Source of the DNA: Bacteroidales bacterium
Lineage (GTDB): Bacteria; Bacteroidota; Bacteroidia; Bacteroidales; JAGONC01
Direction: 5' to 3'
Length of the DNA: 33,552 nt
Assembly: GCA_028716265.1 (NCBI GenBank)
Contig: JAQUQD010000034.1
Location: 1-33,552 of the forward strand
How positions within the stretch are numbered: the stretch's first letter is position 1; every line of letters begins with the position of its first letter. A model generated the notes under the pieces. That model ran no database searches. It was not told the DNA's origin and worked only from the letters and a program-made list of their open reading frames with translations. This document shows, in pieces, positions 6,701 through 15,825 of the stretch. Position numbers and translations under genes: made by a program.

Positions 6701-7792
6701 TCAGTCGAGTTCCCTGTAAAATTGCAGGCAGCTGAGGATTGTTTCCGGATCGCAGTACTGGTCGATCAATGCATGGCCCAGGGATGGGATCAGGGTAAAG
6801 TTGACCGATTCACCGGCATTCTTCTGGTCCTGCTGAAGGATTTTGATGATTTTTCCCATGTCATCCCCCTCCAGTGGGTAATAGGGGAAGTTCTGCAGGA
6901 TATAGCTGGCGATCTCTTCCATGATCTCCCAGGGGAGTCCTTTTATTTTCGAAGAAAGGAATGTTTCGCAGATGATCCCCATGGCCACACTGCTTCCATG
7001 ACTAAGGGATTGATCCATCCGATGAATAGCAAGAGTCTCGAATGCGTGACCGATCGTGTGGCCGAAGTTCAGCCGTTTCCTCAACCGTTTGTCGAAGGGA
7101 TCATTCTTGACGATTCGGTTCTTGATCTCGACGGAGCGGAAAATGATGTCATCCCAGAATTTGATCTGCACGAAATTGACATTTCGGAGGAGCTTCCAGA
7201 AGTGCTGGTCCATGATCAGCGCATATTTGACCACTTCAGCAAATCCGCTCAGCTTATCCATGACCGGAAGTGTTTTCAGTAAAGCAGGGTAGATATAGAC
7301 TGCATCCGGATTGGCAAAGACGCCGATCTGGTTCTTCAGGTCCGATAAGTTCACGCCCACCTTACCGCCAAAGGCCGCGTCTATCTGTCCCACCAGCGTG
7401 GTGGGGATGTTGATGAACCTGATCCCTCTCCTGTATGTGGCCGCGATGAAACTGGCAATATCCATCAGCACTCCGCCTCCTACGTTGACCAATACCGTAT
7501 TCCGGTCTGCTTTCAGGTCAATAAGCTTTTGCCATATCTCCATGCATGTGGGAATGTTTTTCATATTTTCCCCGCTGGGGATCTCAATGACCGTAGCGCC
7601 CCTGAACTGTTCAAGCTTTTCCAGCAATAGGGGCAAACAAAGATTTCGTGTGTTCTCATCCACCATCAGGATGTATTTTGCATCTTTCATTTCCGGTTCC
7701 CGAAGATGCACTTGTACTTCATCGAAAATATCCTCTCCGATCAAAATGGGGTAAGTTTCCGCTCTGAGAATACGTATTGGCATTGAAGTCAC
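6701..7792 (-). CDS. aroB: 3-dehydroquinate synthase
   Basis: Second step of the shikimate pathway: DAHP to 3-dehydroquinate, NAD- and Zn/Co-dependent, cytosolic. Hallmarks: GGGVLMD (105-111) of the NAD site, INIPTTLVGQIDAAFGGK (about 127-144), the metal-ligand glutamate in GFAEVVKY (E186), and the histidine motifs NFGHTIGHAFE and LSHG. Length 363 is standard. It follows ald by only 3 bases, so it is probably co-transcribed with porX-tsaE-ald. Confidence 0.95.
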   Translation of the reverse strand: MTSMPIRILRAETYPILIGEDIFDEVQVHLREPEMKDAKYILMVDENTRNLCLPLLLEKLEQFRGATVIEIPSGENMKNIPTCMEIWQKLIDLKADRNTVLVNVGGGVLMDIASFIAATYRRGIRFINIPTTLVGQIDAAFGGKVGVNLSDLKNQIGVFANPDAVYIYPALLKTLPVMDKLSGFAEVVKYALIMDQHFWKLLRNVNFVQIKFWDDIIFRSVEIKNRIVKNDPFDKRLRKRLNFGHTIGHAFETLAIHRMDQSLSHGSSVAMGIICETFLSSKIKGLPWEIMEEIASYILQNFPYYPLEGDDMGKIIKILQQDQKNAGESVNFTLIPSLGHALIDQYCDPETILSCLQFYRELD

Positions 7793-7795
7793 TTT

Positions 7796-9019
7796 TTAAT
7801 GAAATGCAGCCATCAGCAGGTCGATATCCTGAAAAGGTATATGGAACTGCTCGCTGATGATACTTTTGGTAAGCACTCCCCCCAGGAGGTAGACTCCCTG
7901 CCTGAAATCCTTGTCGGCTTGAAGCAGGTTCGTGATCCCACCCACTTCTCCCAGGCGGACCAAAACGGGGGCAAAATAGTTGCTGAGTGCATAGGAAGCC
8001 GTATGGGGTACGCTGGATGCAATGTTGGGGACGCAGTAATGGGTGATGCCATATTTCCTGAACACCGGATCATGGTGGGATGTGATCCGGGAAGTCTCAA
8101 AACATCCCCCCTGGTCGATGCTGACATCCACGATGACAGCTCCCTTTTTCATCTGTTGCACCATTTCCTCCGTCACGATAAGGGGTGTCCTTCCTTCAGC
8201 GGAATGTACTGCTCCGATGACCACATCGGCGCGTTTCAGAGAACTCATCAGTACTCCCGGCTGCAGGATCGAAGTAAAAAGTCGTTCGTGGATGCTGTTC
8301 TGGATCCTGCGGAGCCGGTATACGGAATTATCGAAGACCTTTACAGAAGCACCCAGTCCCAAGGCGGTCCGCGCAGCAAACTCCCCGACGGTACCGGCTC
8401 CCAGAATGACCACCTCAGTGGGCGCAATACCAGAAAAACCGCCCAACATGCACCCGGTACCATAGCTGGAGTCGGCCAGGTAATTGGCAGCGATCATCAC
8501 AGCTGCATTCCCGACGATCTCACTGGTTGTACGCAGTACCGGATACGCATGGGTCTTGTCCATGATGTATTCGAAGGCCACGGCCACCATCTTCTTGTTC
8601 ATCAGCATCTTGAAATAATCCCCTGTCTGTCCGGCCAGATGCAATGCGGAGATCAGGGTCTGCCGGGAGGAGAGCATGCCGATTTCAGCAGCCGAAGGAG
8701 GGACGATCTTTAATACCACATCTGCCCGGAAGATCTCGTCCGGTGTGAAAACGATGTGTGCCCCTGCGTTGCTGAACTGTTCGTTGGAAAAATCAGCCGC
8801 TTTTCCGGCATCGGATTCAATCAGTACCTCGTGGCCATGGGCCACCAAAAGACCGACACCCTGGGGAACCAGCGGGATACGTTTCTCCTGATAGTGGATC
8901 TCTCTGGGTACGCCAATTCGAATACGGCTTTTCCGCTGCGACACTTCCAATGTTTCCTCCTTGGGCATCAATCCTTCCGCACCGGAAAAATTATAAATGC
9001 TTTCCTGCTCTTGTATCAT
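7796..9019 (-). CDS. ald: Alanine dehydrogenase
   Basis: NAD-dependent interconversion of L-alanine and pyruvate plus ammonia. It has a 30-residue N-terminal extension, then RIGVPREIHYQEKRIPL. Substrate and catalytic elements are retained: the Lys in VLKIVPP, the His in SALHLAGQ, the nucleotide-binding VVILGAGTVGEFAA, the SIDQGGCFETS motif and CVPNIASSVPHTAS. The central segment diverges from Bacillus-type Ald (TTSEIVGNAA rather than MSEVAGRMA), so activity should be confirmed. The ATG overlaps the tsaE stop (ATGA, 9016-9019), suggesting translational coupling. Confidence 0.88.
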   Translation of the reverse strand: MIQEQESIYNFSGAEGLMPKEETLEVSQRKSRIRIGVPREIHYQEKRIPLVPQGVGLLVAHGHEVLIESDAGKAADFSNEQFSNAGAHIVFTPDEIFRADVVLKIVPPSAAEIGMLSSRQTLISALHLAGQTGDYFKMLMNKKMVAVAFEYIMDKTHAYPVLRTTSEIVGNAAVMIAANYLADSSYGTGCMLGGFSGIAPTEVVILGAGTVGEFAARTALGLGASVKVFDNSVYRLRRIQNSIHERLFTSILQPGVLMSSLKRADVVIGAVHSAEGRTPLIVTEEMVQQMKKGAVIVDVSIDQGGCFETSRITSHHDPVFRKYGITHYCVPNIASSVPHTASYALSNYFAPVLVRLGEVGGITNLLQADKDFRQGVYLLGGVLTKSIISEQFHIPFQDIDLLMAAFH

Positions 9020-9465
9020 TCCCGAACATCTGACGGCCGGCCACCCTGTCGTAAGAGAATGGTCCTGCCTTGATTGGTATCATCGACAATAATCTGTATG
9101 TATACGAAATTATCCGGTAAAAGTTCTTCACACTTCTCCGGCCATTCAATCAGGCAATAATTTCCGCTGTAAAAATACTCTTCTCCCCCGATATCTAATA
9201 ATTCTCTGCAGCTTTTCAGCCTGTAAAAATCCATATGGTAAACCGGTTCGCCCTGGAGGGTACGGTACTCATTGACAATGGCAAAGGTGGGGCTATTCAC
9301 CATGTCTATAACGCCAAGATGCCTGCACAGGTTTTTGATCAGGGTAGTCTTCCCTGCTCCCATCTGCCCATAGAATGCGAATACCCTCTCAGCTGGAAAG
9401 AACGCAAGGATCTCCCTGGATGTCCTATCCAGGTCGCGCAGGCTCTTGCAGTACAGCGTCTTCAT
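9016..9465 (-). CDS. tsaE: tRNA t6A biosynthesis ATPase TsaE
   Basis: Small P-loop ATPase that works with TsaB/TsaD to make N6-threonylcarbamoyladenosine at tRNA position 37. Walker A is GQMGAGKT (33-40). NSPTFAIVNEY, HMDFYRL and CLIEWPE are the family signatures. Length 149 is normal. It starts 8 bases after porX and overlaps ald by 4 bases. Confidence 0.95.
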   Translation of the reverse strand: MKTLYCKSLRDLDRTSREILAFFPAERVFAFYGQMGAGKTTLIKNLCRHLGVIDMVNSPTFAIVNEYRTLQGEPVYHMDFYRLKSCRELLDIGGEEYFYSGNYCLIEWPEKCEELLPDNFVYIQIIVDDTNQGRTILLRQGGRPSDVRE

Positions 9466-9473
9466 ATTCAGCG

Positions 9474-11024
9474 CTATTTGGGCGACAGGGTAATAAAAGG
9501 CACCAGCATCTCCTCAATGGAGATACCTCCGTGCTGGAAGGTGTTTTTGTAATAGTTCGCGTAGTAATTGTAATTGTTGGGGTACGCAAAAAAATCATTC
9601 CGGCGGCAGAAGATGTACGACGAACTGACGTTGGTCTTTGGCAGATAGGCATCTTCTGGATTCCTGATCTCAAAAACATCCTTGCTGTTGTAATTCAGCG
9701 TGCGGCCGCTTTTATAGCGAAGGTTGGTTGTCGTGTTCTTGTCTCCAACGATCTTTACCGGATTCTGGACCCGGACGGAGCCGTGATCCGAGGTGATGAT
9801 CAGTCCAACCTTTTTTTCGGATAGATATTGCAGGATGTCAAGCAGCGGTGAATGCTCGAACCACGACTGGGTGATCGACCGGTAGGCCGGTTCGTCGTCG
9901 GCAAGTTCACGGATGATCTCCATCTCGGTCCGGGCGTGGGAAAGCATATCCACAAAATTATAGACGATCACGTTCAGCTTGTTGCTGAGCAGATTGGGCA
10001 AAGATTCTGCAAGCTTCCGGCCTACGTTCAGGCTGAGCACCTTCGTATAGGAATACCGTATATCCTTTCCGTACCGTTTGAACTGCTCTCCCAGCAATTC
10101 GCTTTCGAATTGATTCTTGGTACCTTCTTCTTCCTCGTTGACCCAGTACTGCGGGTACTTCCTGGCAATCTCCGAAGGCATCAGTCCGGCAAACAACGCA
10201 TTTCTTGCATATTGCGTCGTGGTTGGAAGAATGCTGTAATAGAGCTCATCCTGCTCAACCCTGTAGTATTCCCCGATGATCGGCTGAAGCGTTTTCCACT
10301 GATCGTACCGGAGGTTGTCGATCAGGATCAGGAAATAGGTCTTGTTCCCGTTGAGCATCGGAAAAAGCTTATCCTTGATCAGGGTGTGTGACATGGTCGG
10401 ACGGTCGGATGTTCGGGCACTGATCCATGTAAGGTAGTTGGTTTCAATGAACTTGCTGAAGACCTGGTTGGCCTCTTCTTTCTGCATCCGTAGTATATCA
10501 GCGATGTTCTCGTCCTGGGCATGATTGAGCTCCAGCTCCCAGAAGATGATCTTTTTGTACATCTCGATCCACTGACCATGGGTGAGATTGGGTGATATTT
10601 CAGACCCAATGGTCCTGAATTCCTGCTGGTATGCAAGGGTTGTCTTTTCGCTCACCAGCTTCTTGGTCTCCAGGTTCTTCTTCAGGCAGAGAAGGATCTG
10701 CTTGGGATTGACAGGCTTGATGAGATAATCCGAGATCTTCGAACCGATCGCATCCTCCATGATCGATTCTTCCTCGCTTTTGGTGATCATCACAATAGGC
10801 AGATCCGGATACTTGTTCTTCATCAAGGTGAGGGTCTCGATCCCCGACATTCCGGGCATTTGCTCATCCAGAAAGACAATGTCGAACGACTTGCTGTTCA
10901 GCAACTCCAGTCCTTCATCACCGTTATTGGAAGTGGAAACATCGTAACCTTTCTCCTGCAGAAACATAATATGCGGCCTGAGCAGATCAATCTCGTCATC
11001 GACCCATAAAATTTGTATAGCCAT
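9474..11024 (-). CDS. porX: PorX: response regulator fused to an alkaline-phosphatase-like (PglZ) domain
   Basis: Regulator of the type IX secretion system, working with sensor PorY and sigma factor SigP in Porphyromonas. Residues 1-120 are a receiver domain: D9/D10 acid pocket, phospho-acceptor D53 (VFLDEQMPG), T81 and K103. Residues about 225-516 are the phosphatase-superfamily domain with candidate zinc ligands D236 (LIDNLRYD), T270 region, D359 and H363 (NFVDMLSH), D413/H414 (TSDHG) and H498 (TFQHGG). All expected residues are present and length 516 matches the family. It heads the minus-strand cluster porX-tsaE-ald-aroB and is divergent from the HD gene, sharing a 160-base intergenic region. 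Confidence 0.95.
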   Translation of the reverse strand: MAIQILWVDDEIDLLRPHIMFLQEKGYDVSTSNNGDEGLELLNSKSFDIVFLDEQMPGMSGIETLTLMKNKYPDLPIVMITKSEEESIMEDAIGSKISDYLIKPVNPKQILLCLKKNLETKKLVSEKTTLAYQQEFRTIGSEISPNLTHGQWIEMYKKIIFWELELNHAQDENIADILRMQKEEANQVFSKFIETNYLTWISARTSDRPTMSHTLIKDKLFPMLNGNKTYFLILIDNLRYDQWKTLQPIIGEYYRVEQDELYYSILPTTTQYARNALFAGLMPSEIARKYPQYWVNEEEEGTKNQFESELLGEQFKRYGKDIRYSYTKVLSLNVGRKLAESLPNLLSNKLNVIVYNFVDMLSHARTEMEIIRELADDEPAYRSITQSWFEHSPLLDILQYLSEKKVGLIITSDHGSVRVQNPVKIVGDKNTTTNLRYKSGRTLNYNSKDVFEIRNPEDAYLPKTNVSSSYIFCRRNDFFAYPNNYNYYANYYKNTFQHGGISIEEMLVPFITLSPK

Positions 11025-11176
11025 AGGTGTAATTATCCTTATTAAATGAGAGAACCGGATGCTTATCCAAACGCAAACCGGTCCGGGAAGGTTTCTTTAT
11101 AAGACTTGTTTTGATTAATAAAAATAATGTCGTAAAATTGGAATTTATTGTACCGTCTGATTATTTTTTATTTATA

Positions 11177-11203
11177 CAAAGTTAATGAATCCTGAAAGGT
11201 CAA
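11177..11203 (-). promoter_or_regulatory. Possible porX promoter
   Basis: The minus strand reads TTG (11203-11201), 16 bases, then TAACTTTG (11184-11177), an exact TAnnTTTG. The spacer is shorter than usual and the leader to porX would be about 145 bases. It abuts the start of the divergent HD gene, so expression of the two could be mutually affected. Confidence 0.3.
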
Positions 11204-12453
11204 CTTTACTTAACAAAAGGAAAATTTTCAATGATCCGGTATACGGATTCATCACCATCCCTGATGAGTCCATCTTCGACATCATTGAACATCCTTATTT
11301 TCAGCGGTTGCGCCGCATCATGCAGCTGGGTCTCACCCATCTGGTCTATCCCGGCGCTTTGCATACGCGCTTCCATCACTCACTGGGTGCCATGTACCTG
11401 ATGGGTAAGGCCATCGGCACATTGAGGATGAAAGGCATTTCCATCAGCAAAGAGGAAGAACAGGGTGCACTCCTGGCTATCCTGTTGCATGACATCGGTC
11501 ACGGCCCTTTCTCCCATACACTGGAAGGAAGAATGGTCAATGGCCTCAGCCATGAACGACTATCCCTCTTGTTCATGCAGGAACTTCACACCCAGCAGAT
11601 CGCAGACTTGAATATGGCTATGGACATCTTCAAAGGGATCCATCCGACCAGGTTCCTCCATCAGCTGGTTTCAAGCCAGCTGGACGTTGACCGGATGGAT
11701 TTCCTGAAAAGGGACAGTTTCTATACCGGAGTATCGGAAGGGGTGATCAACACCGAACGCATCATCGACATGCTGAATGTTGACAACCAGGGGCTTGTGG
11801 TCGAAGCCAAAGGGATCTATTCCATTGAGAATTTCATCGTCGCTCGACGGCTGATGTACTGGCAGGTCTACCTTCATAAAACGGTCATCGCAGCTGAGAA
11901 AATGCTTACCCGGTTGCTTGAAAGGGCACGCTGGCTCTCAGCAAAAGGGGAAAACCTATTCATGACTCCCGCCCTGTCCGTATTTCTGAAACACGACCTG
12001 ACAGAAAAGGAGTTCACCGGCGATCCGGAATTCCTGAAGAACTTTGCTTTACTCGACGATCTGGATGTCTTTACATCGGTTAAAGTATGGACCACTCACC
12101 CGGATACGATCCTGGCCTTCCTAAGCAAGGGGCTGGTGATGCGAAACATCTTCCGGATCGAGCTTCAGAACACTCCGTTCGATCCGGAGATCATTCGGAG
12201 GATCCGGGAAAAAGTCGCTGAAACCAGTCAAATACCCTTTGAACTGTCGGATTACCTCGTTTATACGGATATCATTTCCAATAAAGCGTATAATCCTTAC
12301 ACCGACGATATCAGAATCCTGCAGAAAAACGGCGAGGTCGTTGAAATCAAGGAAGCTTCTGAACAGCTGAGTGTCGCCATCCTCTCAGAAATGGTGACAA
12401 AATATTATCTATGTTACCCTAAAAATTTGTTTTCGGGTGACCCCGCCTCCTGA
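11185..12453 (+). CDS. HD-domain phosphohydrolase (dGTPase/SAMHD1-like)
   Basis: COG1078-type HD protein, 422 residues. Metal-binding residues: H65 in HTRFHHSLG, H102-D103 in LLHDIGHGPFSH, and D167 in SQLDVDRMDFLKRDS. Relatives hydrolyse dNTPs or other nucleotides, but the substrate of this one cannot be told from sequence. In my recollection it commonly precedes lpxD in Bacteroidota, as here. The start at ATG 11185 fits the conserved N-terminus (KIFNDPVYGFI). A weak TTG-N21-TATTTTTT (11138-11169) may be its promoter. Confidence 0.9.
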   Translation: MNPERSTLLNKRKIFNDPVYGFITIPDESIFDIIEHPYFQRLRRIMQLGLTHLVYPGALHTRFHHSLGAMYLMGKAIGTLRMKGISISKEEEQGALLAILLHDIGHGPFSHTLEGRMVNGLSHERLSLLFMQELHTQQIADLNMAMDIFKGIHPTRFLHQLVSSQLDVDRMDFLKRDSFYTGVSEGVINTERIIDMLNVDNQGLVVEAKGIYSIENFIVARRLMYWQVYLHKTVIAAEKMLTRLLERARWLSAKGENLFMTPALSVFLKHDLTEKEFTGDPEFLKNFALLDDLDVFTSVKVWTTHPDTILAFLSKGLVMRNIFRIELQNTPFDPEIIRRIREKVAETSQIPFELSDYLVYTDIISNKAYNPYTDDIRILQKNGEVVEIKEASEQLSVAILSEMVTKYYLCYPKNLFSGDPAS

Positions 12454-12461
12454 ATTCAGCA

Positions 12462-12469
12462 TATCTTTG
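12462..12469 (+). promoter_or_regulatory. -7 box TATCTTTG upstream of lpxD
   Basis: Exact TAnnTTTG between the HD stop (12453) and the lpxD ATG (12500). Predicted start near 12476, leader about 24 bases. No clear -33 element at the right distance (a TTTG at 12426 is too far). Confidence 0.5.
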
Positions 12470-12499
12470 CCGTGTTCCATAACTTTTAACAAAAACGGG

Positions 12500-13522
12500 A
12501 TGCAATTCACTGCTCAACAGATCGCCGGCTTGTTGCAGGGAACTGTGGACGGAAATCCGGAAGCGACCGTCCACGAACTGTCCAAGATCGAAGAAGGACA
12601 TGAGGGCAGCCTCTCTTTCCTTGCCAACCCAAAATATACTCCTTATATTTACAAAACACGCGCTTCCATTGTCATTGTGCACAGGGACTTCACTCCCGAA
12701 TTCCCTGTTGAGTCAACCCTTATCCGTGTTGATGATCCGTACACAGCGTTCGCCAGGCTGCTTGAGATGTATGACAAATTGAGAGAGGAACGGACAGGAG
12801 TCGCTGAAACTGCTGTGATTGCGGCAACCGCGACCATTGGAAAAGAAGCTTACATCGGGGATTTGGTTTTTGTCGGGGATCATTCCGTCATCGGGGAGGG
12901 AGTTAAGATCCATCCTCAGGTATATATCGGGGAGAACGTAACAGTGGGGAGTGGCACAGTCCTCCATCCAGGTGTGAGGATCATGAAGGGATGCATTGTT
13001 GGCAGGGATTGCATCCTGCATCCGGGAGTGGTCATCGGATCGGATGGATTCGGATTCGCCCCGCAGGAGGATCATCATTACCAGAAAGTTGCCCAGATTG
13101 GCAACGTAGTCATCGAAGATGAAGTGGAAATTGGTGCCAACACCACGGTGGACCGTGCCACCCTGGGATCGACAGTCATCCGCAAAGGGGTTAAACTGGA
13201 CAACCTGATCCAGGTAGCACACAATGTGGTGATCGGTGAAAACACCGTGATCGCTGCCCAGACAGGCATCTCCGGATCCACCAGGATTGGCCGGAACTGC
13301 CTGATCGGAGGGCAGGCAGGGATCATCGGTCACCTGCAGATCGGCGACGATGTCAGGATAGCAGCTCAGTCAGGAGTCACAACGAATATCAGTGACCATG
13401 AGACCGTGATGGGCGCTCCTGCCTATGAAATAAAAAAATACAGGGTCTCCTACATTCATTTCCGAAACCTGGACAAGCACGTCAAACGCATTGACGACCT
13501 GGAGAAGAAGCTTCGCCAGTGA
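12500..13522 (+). CDS. lpxD: UDP-3-O-acylglucosamine N-acyltransferase
   Basis: Third committed step of lipid A synthesis: adds the N-linked 3-hydroxyacyl chain from acyl-ACP to UDP-3-O-acyl-GlcN. The N-terminal uridine-binding domain (about 1-100, with SLSFLANPKY) precedes a left-handed parallel beta-helix of hexapeptide repeats. Catalytic His is H241 (LIQVAHNVVIG), and the conserved GSDGFGFAP is at about 180-188. The frame is open from 12437, but ATG 12500 is chosen because MQFTAQQIAGLL matches family N-termini and leaves the -7 box in front. 340 residues is normal. Confidence 0.95.
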   Translation: MQFTAQQIAGLLQGTVDGNPEATVHELSKIEEGHEGSLSFLANPKYTPYIYKTRASIVIVHRDFTPEFPVESTLIRVDDPYTAFARLLEMYDKLREERTGVAETAVIAATATIGKEAYIGDLVFVGDHSVIGEGVKIHPQVYIGENVTVGSGTVLHPGVRIMKGCIVGRDCILHPGVVIGSDGFGFAPQEDHHYQKVAQIGNVVIEDEVEIGANTTVDRATLGSTVIRKGVKLDNLIQVAHNVVIGENTVIAAQTGISGSTRIGRNCLIGGQAGIIGHLQIGDDVRIAAQSGVTTNISDHETVMGAPAYEIKKYRVSYIHFRNLDKHVKRIDDLEKKLRQ

Positions 13523-13589
13523 CCATCTTCCATGGGATTTCCCCGACGCCCCTACCCTGTCCGTGGGATACGACTACCGGGGTATAATT

Positions 13590-13597
13590 TTAATTTG
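13590..13597 (+). promoter_or_regulatory. Weak -7-like element TTAATTTG upstream of lpxC-fabZ
   Basis: One mismatch from TAnnTTTG, within the 111-base gap between lpxD and the chosen lpxC start. It suggests that lpxC-fabZ may have its own promoter. Confidence 0.25.
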
Positions 13598-13633
13598 CAC
13601 AGAATCCAGATTATAGTTATGTTTGCACCCGAT

Positions 13634-15037
13634 ATGAACGGTTTACAAAGAACCCTCAGGAACTCCTTCTCGATTTCAGGTGCAGGACTGCACACAGGAA
13701 AAGAGGTCACTATGACCTTCCATCCAGCTCCGGTCAATCACGGAGTTAAATTCAGGCGGACTGATCTCACTGACCAGCCCATTATTGATGCGGATGCAGA
13801 CCTTGTTGTGGATATCTCCCGCGGGACATCCCTTGAAAAGGACGGGACAAGGATCATGACCACCGAGCACGTACTTGCCGCCCTGGCCGGTCTTCAGATC
13901 GACAATGTGCTTATCGATATCGATTGCTCGGAAACCCCTATCCTTGACGGCAGTTCCAGGTTGTATGCCGAAGCCATTGAAGAGAATGGAGTTGCCGAAC
14001 AGGAGGCCTTCAGGGAATTCATTGAGATTGACCGGATCATCAGCTACCATGACCGCAAATATAAAACGGAGCTCATTGCGATCCCGTCTGATTCCTTCAG
14101 GCTTTCCGTGATGATCGATTATGACTCCAACGTGTTGACAACCCAGTACGCCATCCTCGATCAAATAGAAGACTTCAAGGACCAGATCGCCCGTTGCAGG
14201 ACATTTGTCTTTCTTCATGAGTTGGAATACCTGATCCAGCACAACCTGATCAGGGGAGGCGACCTGAACAATGCCATTGTATTTGTCGATAAGATCATTT
14301 CGCAGGACGAGCTGGACAGGTTGGCCGCTTTTTTCAACAAACCGCGGGTGACTGTTTTAAAAGAAGGCATCCTCAACAACGTCAACCTGTTCTACCCGAA
14401 CGAACCGGCCCGGCACAAGCTGCTGGACTTGATCGGGGATCTGGCCCTGGTGGGAAAGCCGATCAAGGCGCATATCATTGCGAAGCGGCCTGGGCACCAC
14501 GCCAATGTACGCTTTGCCCAGATGATCAAAGAGCTTTCTAAATCTCAGGCGAAAAAAGAAAAGGCACCTCCGGTTGACCTTACCAAACCACCCCTATACG
14601 ATATCAATCAAATACAGCGGATATTGCCTCACCGTCCTCCCTTTTTACTGATCGACAAAGTGCTGGAGATGACCGATCACAGTGTCGTGGCGGTAAAGAA
14701 CGTGACGATGAATGAATCATTTTTCGTCGGCCATTTCCCTGACGAGCCGGTCATGCCCGGGGTCCTGCAGGTGGAAGCGATGGCCCAGTCCGGGGGTATC
14801 CTGGCCCTGAGCAGCCTGCCGAATCCCAGGGAATACACTGCCTATTTCCTCAAGATAGAAAATGCCAAATTCAGACAGAAAGTCTTACCCGGCGATACGC
14901 TGGTTTTCAGGCTGGAGCTGGCATCCCCCATCCGGAGAGGCATTTGTCACATGAAAGGATACGTTTATGTCGGCGATAAGATCGTAACAGAAGCAGAATT
15001 ATTTGCACAATTAGTTAAAAAGAGCAAGACCACATGA
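13634..15037 (+). CDS. lpxC/fabZ: Bifunctional LpxC-FabZ: UDP-3-O-acyl-GlcNAc deacetylase / 3-hydroxyacyl-ACP dehydratase
   Basis: A Bacteroidota-typical fusion. Residues about 1-300 are LpxC, the zinc deacetylase committing flux to lipid A: TTEHVLAAL gives E78/H79, ARHKLLDLIGD gives H261/D265 as the other zinc ligands, and GHH gives H289. Residues about 320-467 are FabZ with the catalytic pair H367 (GHFPDEPVMPGV) and E381 (LQVEAMAQ). The frame is open from 13532, with ATGs at 13619 and 13634; 13634 places GLHTG at residues 18-22, as in homologs. Its stop overlaps the lpxA ATG (ATGA, 15034-15037). Confidence 0.93.
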   Translation: MNGLQRTLRNSFSISGAGLHTGKEVTMTFHPAPVNHGVKFRRTDLTDQPIIDADADLVVDISRGTSLEKDGTRIMTTEHVLAALAGLQIDNVLIDIDCSETPILDGSSRLYAEAIEENGVAEQEAFREFIEIDRIISYHDRKYKTELIAIPSDSFRLSVMIDYDSNVLTTQYAILDQIEDFKDQIARCRTFVFLHELEYLIQHNLIRGGDLNNAIVFVDKIISQDELDRLAAFFNKPRVTVLKEGILNNVNLFYPNEPARHKLLDLIGDLALVGKPIKAHIIAKRPGHHANVRFAQMIKELSKSQAKKEKAPPVDLTKPPLYDINQIQRILPHRPPFLLIDKVLEMTDHSVVAVKNVTMNESFFVGHFPDEPVMPGVLQVEAMAQSGGILALSSLPNPREYTAYFLKIENAKFRQKVLPGDTLVFRLELASPIRRGICHMKGYVYVGDKIVTEAELFAQLVKKSKTT

Positions 15038-15825
15038 CCCAACCACTCGCGTATGTCCATCCGCAGGCGAAATTAGCCAACACAGTCGTTATTGAGCCCT
15101 TTGTCAATATTGAAAAAAACGTCGAGATCGGAGAAGGGACGTGGATAGGGTCACATGTCACGATCATGGAAGGTGCACGGATCGGCAAAAACTGCAGGAT
15201 CTTTCCGGGGGCAGTCATCGCAGCCATTCCCCAGGACTTAAAGTTCAACGGTGAGGAAACCATCGTCAAGATCGGGAACAATACGACGATCAGGGAGTTT
15301 GCCACCATCAACCGTGGTACCAAGGCCAACTATGAGACGGTCATCGGAGAAAATTGCCTTGTGATGGCTTATGCCCATGTAGCCCACGATTGCATCATCG
15401 GGAACAACGTTATAATAGCCAATGCTGCCAACCTGGCCGGACATATTGAGATCGACAACTGGGCGATCGTCGGTGGGCTGGTCGCTGTTCACCAGTTTGT
15501 TCACATCGGATGCCACACACTCATTTCAGGAGGCGCACTGGTCAGGAAAGACGTCCCGCCCTACGTGAAGGCCGCCCGGGAACCCCTTTCCTATGTCGGC
15601 GTCAACTCGATCGGGCTGCGCCGCAGGGGATTTACGCAGGCTCAGATCAACGAGATACAGGATATCTACCGTTTCGTCTACATCAAAGGGAAAAATGTCA
15701 GCCAAGCCGTTTCCATCATCGAAGCCGACTTCCATGTCTCCCCTGAAAGAGACGAGATCCTGAGCTTCATTGCCCGCTCCAGCAGGGGCATCATGAAAGG
15801 ATTCTCACGGAATGCCAATGGATAG
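15034..15825 (+). CDS. lpxA: UDP-N-acetylglucosamine acyltransferase
   Basis: First step of lipid A synthesis: 3-O-acylation of UDP-GlcNAc from hydroxyacyl-ACP. A hexapeptide beta-helix with the catalytic His at H118 (AYAHVAHDCIIGN), equivalent to E. coli H125, and the conserved NRGT segment (93-96). The C-terminal helical part ends with RSSRGIMKGF. 263 residues is standard. It is coupled to lpxC-fabZ by a 4-base overlap, and its 3' end overlaps the transketolase start by 14 bases. It ends with a normal TAG. Confidence 0.96.
   Translation: MTQPLAYVHPQAKLANTVVIEPFVNIEKNVEIGEGTWIGSHVTIMEGARIGKNCRIFPGAVIAAIPQDLKFNGEETIVKIGNNTTIREFATINRGTKANYETVIGENCLVMAYAHVAHDCIIGNNVIIANAANLAGHIEIDNWAIVGGLVAVHQFVHIGCHTLISGGALVRKDVPPYVKAAREPLSYVGVNSIGLRRRGFTQAQINEIQDIYRFVYIKGKNVSQAVSIIEADFHVSPERDEILSFIARSSRGIMKGFSRNANG

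Noticed and set aside
6137..7282. 381-codon plus-strand ORF
   Set aside because: Antisense to the LutA-like and aroB genes and spans their boundary; no recognisable domain.
7799..8713. 304-codon plus-strand ORF
   Set aside because: Antisense to alanine dehydrogenase, His/Gly-rich shadow translation.
12437..12499. Upstream start for lpxD overlapping the HD gene
   Set aside because: The extra 21 residues do not match the family and would place the -7 box inside the gene; ATG 12500 fits.
12713..13333. 206-codon minus-strand ORF
   Set aside because: Shadow of the hexapeptide-repeat-rich lpxD; similar shadows appear opposite lpxA and the second LpxD.
13532..13633. Upstream start for lpxC-fabZ
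   Set aside because: The Pro/Arg-rich extension does not resemble LpxC; ATG 13634 (or 13619) aligns with homologs.
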